The notes under the pieces were generated by a model, which did not search any database, had not been told where the DNA came from, and saw only the letters and a program-made list of their open reading frames with translations. Position numbers and translations under genes: made by a program. A DNA stretch of 7,297 nucleotides. It comes from CAZQFS01 sp964592755. Lineage in GTDB: Bacteria > Hydrothermota > Tepidihabitantia > Tepidihabitantales > Tepidihabitantaceae. Positions 1 through 6,300 of the stretch are shown here, piece after piece. Numbering within the stretch: position 1 is the stretch's first letter; every line of letters starts with the position of its first letter. The stretch is from assembly GCA_964592755.1 (NCBI GenBank), contig CAZQFS010000138.1, forward strand, positions 1 through 7,297, given 5' to 3'.

Positions 1-1
1 A

Positions 2-439
2 GACATCGGCTGGGGTCGTATTGACGCCGACTCGGTGCTCTACTTCGCCGGGGACTCGCGCAGGCTGATTATCAAGGACGACACCTCGGGCGTCAGCACC
101 GGTCAATACAAAGAACAACGGTTTGTCGTGGACTCCTCGATTCCGTTGCGCATCGCGCTCGCCTGGACCGACACCGCGGCCGCACCGAGCGCGTCGCGTA
201 CTCTGGTCAACAACCTGAACCTTGAGGTCATCGCGCCGGGCGGCACGGTCTATCGCGGCAATCAGTACTCGGGTGGTCAGTCAGTACCCAACCCGACCGT
301 CTGGGATACGCTCAATGTCGAGGAGTGTGTTCGCGTCAACTCCCCGGCGGTCGGAGTCTGGACGATTCGGGTGTATGGTTTCCAGGTCGCAACCAGCGCC
401 CGCCAGCCGTTTGCCTACACGATTACCGGTGCCGTCAGC
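2..439 (+). other. End of S8 catalytic domain plus KP-43-like C-terminal beta-sandwich
   Basis: The first 15 residues (GWGRIDADSVLYF) fit the last helix of subtilases, where a G-x-G-x-[VI]-[DN]-A pattern is usual. What follows is a jelly-roll-like domain with the order LRIALAWTD, LVNNLNLEV, YRGNQ, LNVEECV, GVWTIRVYGF and FAYTITG. This order is familiar from the C-terminal domain of KP-43 and related S8A enzymes, where it packs on the protease and can bind calcium. No catalytic residue lies inside the window, so activity cannot be judged. Confidence 0.65.
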
Positions 440-3250
440 CCTCAGACCGGCGATGTGGGCGTGCGTCGCATCATGGCACCAATCGGCACGATCGACTCAA
501 CCCAGTCGGTGGCGCCGGCCTGCACGGTCTACAACTACGGTTCGAGCACGGTCGACTATGCCGTCCGAATGCGGGTCGGCACGGGCTACAACCAGACCGC
601 AACCGTGACCGCGCACGCACCGGGTACGGCACGGTACGTAACCTTCCCGGCCGGTGTGAACTGGCCGCGCGGGCTCCAGGCGGTCCGCTGCTCTACCGAG
701 CTTCCCGGTGACATCGCGCCGGCCAACGACCGCGCCGTCGATTCGGTGTTCGTGCAGGTGCTGGACGCGCAGGCGGTATCCATCAACGCGCCCGCCGGCA
801 CGGTGGACTCANNNNNNNNNNNNNNNNNNNNNNNNNNNNNNNNNNNNNNNNNNNNNNNNNNNNNNNNNNNNNNNNNNNNNNNNNNNNNNNNNNNNNNNNN
901 NNNNNNNNNNNGTGCGAGTCAGGCGGTGAACTTCGCCAACTGGACTGCGCTTACCCGTGGCACGCTCGCGACCCGGTGCACGACGATGCTGGCTGGCGAC
1001 ATGGTGCCGGCCAACAACCTGGCGACCGGCACGGTGACAGTGCGGGTGCTGGACGCGCAGGCGGTATCCATCAACGCGCCCGCCGGCACGGTGGACTCAG
1101 GGACCGTGGTTGCGCCGCAGGCGACGGTCAGGAACAACGGGACCCAGGCGGCCACGTTCAACGTCCGGTTCGACATCGCGGGCGGCTACTCCAACACTCA
1201 GACCGTGACCAGTCTGGCTCCGGGTGCGAGTCAGGCGGTGAACTTCGCCAACTGGACTGCGCTTACCCGTGGCACGCTTGCCACCCAGTGCACCACGATG
1301 CTGACCGGTGACATGGTCTCGGATAACGACACCGCAGGTGGTGTCGTCCATGTGGCGGTGCACGATGCGGGTGTGGCGCAGATTGTCGCGCCGGCCGGAA
1401 CGGTTCCGCCGGGACCGGTTGCTCCGGCTGCGCTGCTGCACAACTACGGCACACAGCGCGAGCCGGTGCGAGTCTTCTTTGCCATCAACTCCACGCCGGT
1501 TTACGTTGAGAGCATAGACATCGGCGCAGGCCTGCCCGCGGGCGCGGATACGACCGTGGCTTTTCCGGACTGGGCGGCTGCGACCGGAGCGTACACCGCA
1601 TCCTGCTGGCTGCGGATGGCGGGTGACCAGGTGCCGGGCAATGACTCATTGGCCCAGGCTTTTACGGTCGGCCGGGTAGACGTTGGCATGACTGCCATCA
1701 TCTCGCCGGCGGGCAGCGTCGACACCGGCGCGGTCGTTATTCCGACCGCGACCGTGCGCAACAGCGGTGACTTTGCCGCCACGTTTGATGTGTTCTGTGC
1801 AGTTCGGTCTGGAGCCGATTCGGTCATTTACCTGAGCAGCAGGCCGGTCACCGCCCTTGCTCCAGGACTTGCGCTTGCGGTCAGTTTCGATACGCTACCC
1901 AAGCCGCACGACCCAGGAGACTACCTCGTGCGCTGCTCGACATGGATTGCCTATGACACCAACCCGGCGAACGACACGCTCGCGCACCAATTCCGCTTCA
2001 TCACCGGGCCGCCACCACCGCCTTGGCTGGAGCGGGCGAGTCTGCCGACTGTGGCCAAGGTCGGCGCGTTCGTGGTCAGTGAACCGGCGACGCAGCGAGT
2101 CTATGCGGCCGCGGGCGGCAAGACCGCGGACTTCTACGCCTACGACCCGGTCGCCGACTCCTGGTCGAGCCGCAGCCCGATTCCACCCGGGGTTGAGAAC
2201 AAGCCGGTCGGCAAAGGAGCGAATGCCTGCGCCGACGGCAGCGGGCGGCTCTACGTGGTCAAAGGCAACAACACACAGGCCTTCTACTGCTACGACGCGG
2301 TGCGTGATTCGTGGTCGGCGCGGGCGCTGGTTCCGCTCGGCACGTCCGGCAGTCGGGTGAAGGCCGGGGCCGACCTTGCCCATGCCGGCGGCCGCATCTA
2401 CCTGGTCAAAGGCAACAAGAACGAGTTCTACTCCTACGACGCGATAAGTGATTCCTGGACCCCACTCGTCCCAATCCCTGCACCCACTCCCAAGTTCAGC
2501 GCCGGTTCATTCGCGGTCCACGACCAGGACCGGACGGTGTATGTGCATCAGGCCAAGTACAGTAACCTGTTTGCCTACGACATCACGACTTCAGACTGGG
2601 GCCCGATGCGGCGCGGCATCCCGCTTGTCGGCCGGACCGGCAAATCCAAGAAAGCCAAGGACGGCAGTGCCGGCGCGTGGCTTGAGACCGGGCTGTATGC
2701 ACTCAAAGGCGGCAACACCCAGGAGTTCTGGCAGTACCTGAGTTCCGGCGACTCATGGCAGGAGATGCTTGAGATGCCGCTCATCGGCTCCAGCGGCAAG
2801 AAGAAGAAAGTCAAGGCGGGTGGTGACCTTGCCGCCCACGGCCGTAGCGGAACCGGTGTCCTCTACGCGCTCAAGGGCAACAAGACGGCCGAGTTCTGGA
2901 TGTACACCCCGGGTGCGACCGGCCTGCCGCTGACCGCCGGCACCGCTGGCCGGTCCGGAGTGCTTGCATCGGTGTCCGACAGGCGACGCACCGGGTTCGC
3001 CATCACGCCTAACCCGCTACGTGCCGGCTTCGCGACGCTCACGGCAAGCGGTCAAGCGGCCCGGTGGTCAAGTGGCCCAGTGGTGGTCAGCATCTACGAC
3101 GCCTCCGGCCGCCGTGTTCTTCGTTCGTCATTCGGACTTGGTGCCTCGTCGTTGCGGCTGGACCTTCGGCCTCTGTCGCCCGGCGTCTATGTGGTCAAGC
3201 TGACCGCGGACAGCTTCTCCACCACGCAGAAACTGGTGGTGCAGCGCTAG
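2..3250 (+). CDS. Probable S8 subtilisin-like protease, C-terminal part, with CARDB modules, Kelch-like propeller and T9SS type A sorting domain (5' partial)
   Basis: The reading frame is open from the window edge, so the true start and the Asp/His/Ser catalytic residues lie upstream; 1082 residues are visible, numbered here from the edge. Residues 1-15 contain GWGRIDADSVL, which matches the helix closing S8 catalytic domains. Residues about 20-146 form a beta-sandwich with LAWTD, LVNNLNLEV and a later NVE, as in the C-terminal domain of KP-43-type subtilases. From residue 151 come at least five CARDB-like Ig modules of about 104 residues, interrupted by an N run. A GPPPPPW linker at residues 669-675 leads into a six-bladed Kelch-like propeller (675-976), then a sorting domain (about 997-1082) ending KLVVQR before TAG. 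The inferred role is an exported or surface-held protease whose tail handles spacing, binding and type IX export. The protease call rests on the last catalytic-domain residues and the sandwich only. An upstream protein of another class sharing this sandwich is possible but less likely. Confidence 0.8.
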   Translation, partial: DIGWGRIDADSVLYFAGDSRRLIIKDDTSGVSTGQYKEQRFVVDSSIPLRIALAWTDTAAAPSASRTLVNNLNLEVIAPGGTVYRGNQYSGGQSVPNPTVWDTLNVEECVRVNSPAVGVWTIRVYGFQVATSARQPFAYTITGAVSPQTGDVGVRRIMAPIGTIDSTQSVAPACTVYNYGSSTVDYAVRMRVGTGYNQTATVTAHAPGTARYVTFPAGVNWPRGLQAVRCSTELPGDIAPANDRAVDSVFVQVLDAQAVSINAPAGTVDSXXXXXXXXXXXXXXXXXXXXXXXXXXXXXXXXXXASQAVNFANWTALTRGTLATRCTTMLAGDMVPANNLATGTVTVRVLDAQAVSINAPAGTVDSGTVVAPQATVRNNGTQAATFNVRFDIAGGYSNTQTVTSLAPGASQAVNFANWTALTRGTLATQCTTMLTGDMVSDNDTAGGVVHVAVHDAGVAQIVAPAGTVPPGPVAPAALLHNYGTQREPVRVFFAINSTPVYVESIDIGAGLPAGADTTVAFPDWAAATGAYTASCWLRMAGDQVPGNDSLAQAFTVGRVDVGMTAIISPAGSVDTGAVVIPTATVRNSGDFAATFDVFCAVRSGADSVIYLSSRPVTALAPGLALAVSFDTLPKPHDPGDYLVRCSTWIAYDTNPANDTLAHQFRFITGPPPPPWLERASLPTVAKVGAFVVSEPATQRVYAAAGGKTADFYAYDPVADSWSSRSPIPPGVENKPVGKGANACADGSGRLYVVKGNNTQAFYCYDAVRDSWSARALVPLGTSGSRVKAGADLAHAGGRIYLVKGNKNEFYSYDAISDSWTPLVPIPAPTPKFSAGSFAVHDQDRTVYVHQAKYSNLFAYDITTSDWGPMRRGIPLVGRTGKSKKAKDGSAGAWLETGLYALKGGNTQEFWQYLSSGDSWQEMLEMPLIGSSGKKKKVKAGGDLAAHGRSGTGVLYALKGNKTAEFWMYTPGATGLPLTAGTAGRSGVLASVSDRRRTGFAITPNPLRAGFATLTASGQAARWSSGPVVVSIYDASGRRVLRSSFGLGASSLRLDLRPLSPGVYVVKLTADSFSTTQKLVVQR
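757..811 (+). repeat. Left 55-base arm of a collapsed tandem repeat
   Basis: These 55 bases are identical to 1045-1099. The next base upstream differs (A at 756, G at 1044), and the arm ends exactly where the N run begins. It covers the end of CARDB module 1 and the start of module 2. Confidence 0.9.
812..911. other. Assembly gap, exactly 100 N, inside tandem CARDB repeats
   Basis: One hundred N is a conventional placeholder for a join of unknown length. It falls inside CARDB module 2. In the intact module 3 the stretch between the same flanking sequences is 124 bp (1100-1223). Both 100 and 124 leave remainder 1 on division by 3, so the frame reads through either way and frame continuity says nothing about the true size. 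A 124-bp fill would restore the 312-bp module period exactly; 124 plus any multiple of 312 would fit equally well. Confidence 0.95.
912..966 (+). repeat. Right 55-base arm of a collapsed tandem repeat
   Basis: These 55 bases are identical to 1224-1278, and the first difference comes immediately after (C at 967, T at 1279). The arm starts at the first base after the N run. Having the same length as the left arm is notable and is discussed in the findings. Confidence 0.9.
2024..2929 (+). repeat. Six-bladed Kelch-like propeller with KGN motif and lysine-rich loops (first gene)
   Basis: About 50-residue units repeat with the pattern K-x-G-G-x-L-A, then I/L-Y-x-x-K-G-N-x-T-x-x-F-Y-x-Y-D, then D-S-W-x-x-x-x-x-P. 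Cores include VYAAAGGKTADFYAYD, LYVVKGNNTQAFYCYD, IYLVKGNKNEFYSYD, VYVHQAKYSNLFAYD, LYALKGGNTQEFWQY and LYALKGNKTAEFWMY, giving six blades. The region opens with WLERASLP, and the last blade lacks its own W-x-x-x-x-x-P strand, so the first strand probably closes the ring, as in Kelch propellers. The usual Kelch Gly-Gly is mostly replaced by Lys-Gly-Asn. Basic loops such as 2639-2668 (GKSKKAKDGS) and 2795-2824 (GKKKKVKAGG) lie between blades. The ligand is unknown. Confidence 0.75.
2795..3250 (+). repeat. 456-bp direct repeat, copy 1 (last propeller blade plus sorting domain)
   Basis: Aligned without any indel to 6566-7021 (offset 3771). By hand count about 43 of 456 positions differ, near 90% identity. 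The first 147 bp have only two differences, whereas the 24 bp just upstream match at only about half the positions. The differences increase towards the stop codon. Confidence 0.9.
2990..3247 (+). other. Type A C-terminal sorting domain (T9SS-like), first gene
   Basis: The segment starts TGFAITPNPL and continues with VVVSIYDASGRRVLRSSF, LRLDLRPLSPGVYVVKL and TTQKLVVQR at the end. It follows the PNP...v.iYd..Gr.v......L.pGvY.vkl....kivv layout of type A sorting domains, which direct proteins through the type IX secretion system. A related Ig fold occurs in FlgD, but the position at the extreme C-terminus of an exported multidomain protein favours a sorting tag. No type IX machinery gene is visible in the window. 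Confidence 0.75.
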
Positions 3251-3349
3251 AACTGCACGAAAGCTGTCCTGCTCGTCTATCTTGGGACGACGTGCATCCC
3301 GCCGCAACATGAAGGCGTCACCGATGCACGATCCGAAAGAAGATCTGCG
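3251..3349 (+). promoter_or_regulatory. 99-bp spacer with three TGCACG copies (possible control region)
   Basis: The hexamer TGCACG occurs at 3254-3259 and 3325-3330 on the + strand and at 3291-3296 on the - strand. The last two lie in an 8-bp perfect inverted repeat, CGTGCATC (3291-3298) and GATGCACG (3323-3330), around 24 bases. No T tract follows, so it is not a classical terminator. No convincing -10/-35 pair was found; TTGGGA (3282) with CAACAT (3305) is poor. The second gene may therefore be read through from the first. Confidence 0.3.
3335..3343 (+). promoter_or_regulatory. Weak ribosome binding site for the PHP gene
   Basis: The purine run GAAAGAAGA ends six bases before the ATG at 3350. 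It is only a loose match to AGGAGG, but the spacing is right. A good signal peptide starts at this ATG, which supports the start. Confidence 0.45.
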
Positions 3350-6300
3350 ATGCGTGTCATACCCATCCTGCTAATCGCAGCGTCGGCGACCGTGGCGCTG
3401 TCGCCGCTGGAGTCGGACGACATGGTTTTCGATGGCGAGGTCGCGGCCGGTAATGGCCGGGCCAGGTTCAGCGCCGTGCTCCAGCACGGACGCATGCCGG
3501 CTGGCTGGTACGCCAATATCGAGGGGCTTGACACGCTTGTCCTCTTCCTGAACGGTCGGTTCGTGGCCACGTTCGGGAAGGGCGAGCTGCCCCGGACACG
3601 CATCCGCGGCCTGGACTTGTCGAAGTACGCCAGCCTGCTGCGGCCTGGGAGCAACAGCATCGAGCTGCACACCGGCGGCCCGGGCCGGTTCTGGCTCCGG
3701 ATGTGGACGAGTGACAATACCTGGTATCCATCCAACTTCCATGCCCATACGACCTACTCGGACGGAAGGTACTCGGTGCACGACCTGCTGCAACTGGCGC
3801 TCGGTGAGGGCGCGAGGGCGTATGCCATAACCGACCACAACACGCTGGCCCAGTGCTACGACACCGCGTTTCACCCGGTCGGGGGCCTGAACCCGATTCG
3901 CGGTACGGAGTGGACCTCGGAACTCGGCCATGCCAATGTCCTCGAACCTGAGGGTGCGACGTGGTTTGATTCGACCATGTCCGTGCGGCAGATGCTCGAC
4001 GAGGCCTCGTACCGCGGCGGATTCGTGCAAATCAACCACCCCTGCGACGACGAGTTGGGGTTCGGGTGGGACCGCTACCCGGTGCTGGATTCGAGTATTG
4101 ACTGCATCGAGGTATTCAATAACCTGACTTGGTTCCCGTCCGGGCCCCGAACCAACGACCGCGAAGCGATTGCCTGGTGGCACAGCCTGCTGGTGCAGGG
4201 TAAGACCATCGCCGCTACCGGTAACTCAGACTACCACGGCACAATACCGGGTGAGGGCGGGCCGCTGCAGTCGCAGACGCGCGTGTGGTCTCCGTCCAAC
4301 GCCCCGGACTCCATTCTGAAGTACACCAAGCTCGGCCAGGCTATGGTCCTGGACGAGAACGACGACGGCGCAATCTACGTCTACGCCGACACGAACAACA
4401 ATGGCTCGTGGGATCTGGTGATGGGACAACACGCGCGCGTGACTTCGTCCCGCACGATACGATTCCGCGCGGAAGTCGAGGACGCCGATTTCCTGGATGA
4501 TTTCTGGGTGTACAACCGGTTCGGCACGGTCCACAACTACTGGTTCACGAACCCGTTCGGGCCTTGGGACCACGCCTATGAGTGGACCGCGAACTACGGC
4601 GCGGCGAGCCGCGACTTCGTGCGTGCCTACCTCGAGAACAGCATCAACGACCCCGAGCTCGCGACCAACGCCATCTATGTCAACCACCCGGACTACGAAC
4701 TCGGGCCTATCGACCTGCTGAGCCGGACCGTGAACCGGCCAGACACCATCGTGCTGCCCAGCCCCGAAACTCTGCGCTTTCGGTTGACCAACACGGCCGG
4801 GTTTTCGCCCTGGCGCTATGGACTGGCCGTGGCGTGCGACACGGCGCGCTTCGACATCATCGGCTGGCAGGGTTCAGGCTCGGGCATCGGCCAGGTGCAG
4901 AGTCGGTACAGCGGCAGCCATCGGATACTCGAGTGGCAAGGCGGGTACACGTGGAGCAACCGACTCTCCGTGAGCACGAGCTTCGACTACTGGCTGGTGG
5001 TGCGGCCCAGGACGGGCGGGCGCTGCCCGGTGCTGTTCCGGAGCTGGGCACACGACCGGATTCAGTTCGTGGAGTACGAGCCCGCCACCGGGTTCTTCGG
5101 CCCGGAAGGCCGGGTATGGCACGCCGAATCCATCTTCGTCAGACATCTGGACGTGCAGCCGGTTTCGATCGTCGTGCCATCCACGGAGATGGACTCCTGC
5201 GGTCCGATTGCCCCGCAGGTCACGGTGCGCAACAACGGCAACACCGCGGTGAGCTTCGACGTCGGCCTTGCCATCGGCACCGGGTACTCGGGTTCTGCAA
5301 ACGTGGCCGGGCTCGGGCCCGGCACGACCCGCCAGGTCGGCTTCAGCACGTGGCAGCCGCTGCGCGGCAGTTTCCCGGTTCGGTGTGTGACACGGCTGGC
5401 CGGCGACTGCGCGCCCGAGAATGATACGCTCGAATCCTCGGTGCAGGTCAGCGTGCACGACGCCGCGGCCATCGCAGTGGTCCGGCCGGCAGGCAGGATA
5501 GCGCCGGGCGCGGTTGTGCCCCAGGCCAGGGTACGCAACTGCGGCACCGACCGCGAGCCGGTCAGCATCTTTTTCTCCATCAACGCTGCGCCGCCGTATG
5601 CTGAGTCGGTTCTGCTGCCGGGCGGCCTGCCCATCGGGTTGGACACGACGGTCGCCTTCCCGGACTGGCAGGCCACGGTCGGAGCCTATCGGGCACGGTG
5701 CTCCACCAGCCTGGCCGGTGACCAGTCACCGGCGAACGACACCGCGAGTCTCGCCTTCGAGGTCGGCTCATCGGTGCCGGGGGGCTGGCACGAGCGGGCG
5801 CCGATGCCCGCCGCGCCCTCGGGCAGGCAGGTGAAAGATGGCGGGTGGCTGGCCTTCGATGCGTCACGTGAGCGCATCTACGCGGCCAAGGGCAATAAGA
5901 CCGCGGATTTCTACGAGTACAATCCGGCGACCGATTCCTGGCGACCGCTCGCCTTGATACCGGACGGCAGGGAGGCGAAGAAGCCGGGCAAAGGTGCGGT
6001 CGGATGCGCCGCGGATGGTGGTTTCATCTTCGCCACCAAGGGCAACAACACGCTGGGTTTCTACTGCTACGAGGCGGCCAGCGACTCCTGGCGTCAGCTT
6101 GCCGACGTGCCACTCGGCGCAAGCAACAAGAAGGTGAAGGGCGGCACCGACCTCGTCTGTCACGGCGGCAGTATCTACTGCCTCAAAGGGTACATGAATG
6201 ACTTCTACCGCTATGACATAATGGTGGATTCGTGGCAGTCACTTGCCCCGGCCCCGGCAAGCAAGTACGACAAGGGTTCCTGGCTGTCGTGCGACGAGAC

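Larger units (their letters stand above)
452..2005 (+). repeat. Tandem CARDB-like Ig modules, at least five copies, 312-bp period
   Basis: Modules begin at equivalent Asp codons at 452, 764, 1052, 1364 and 1679. Steps are 312 bp (452 to 764), 288 bp across the N run, 312 bp and 315 bp. Each has the pattern D-x-x-V..I..P.G.v....v.P..tv.N.G, a middle G..Y strand, a LAPG-like turn, and an end motif of the form C-x-T-x-x-x-G-D-x-x-x-x-N-D. This is typical of CARDB-like seven-stranded Ig domains in secreted prokaryotic proteins, thought to act as spacers or adhesive modules. Copies 2 and 3 are almost identical in DNA; copies 1, 4 and 5 are clearly diverged. The end-motif Cys recurs in every copy whose end can be read. 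Confidence 0.8.

Noticed and set aside
35..37. GTG at 35 as the start of the first gene
   Set aside because: The frame is open to the window edge and the upstream codons already encode the conserved GWGRIDAD helix; there is no signal peptide or ribosome binding site at 35.
452..2005. CRISPR array or satellite
   Set aside because: The 312-bp units are coding, keep the frame across modules and encode Ig-like domains; there are no short repeat-spacer units.
2990..3247. Flagellar hook FlgD domain
   Set aside because: FlgD-like Ig folds resemble sorting domains, but the placement at the C-terminus of exported multidomain proteins and the lack of flagellar context favour a sorting tag.
3371..4183. 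Long open frame on the - strand (270 codons)
   Set aside because: It lies opposite the conserved PHP motifs and its translation is Arg/Pro/Ala-rich without any domain; long antisense frames are expected in GC-rich coding DNA.
3722..4249. PHP domain as DNA polymerase III alpha, PolX or histidinol phosphatase
   Set aside because: A signal peptide, no polymerase motifs, and INHP/IEVFNN spacing typical of the CehA branch.
4582..5424. 280-codon + strand frame overlapping the PHP gene in another frame
   Set aside because: The translation is Arg-rich and low in pattern, there is no ribosome binding site, and it lies fully inside a well-supported gene.
4874..5458. 194-codon - strand frame
   Set aside because: It is a shadow of the PHP gene with no recognisable motif or start signal.
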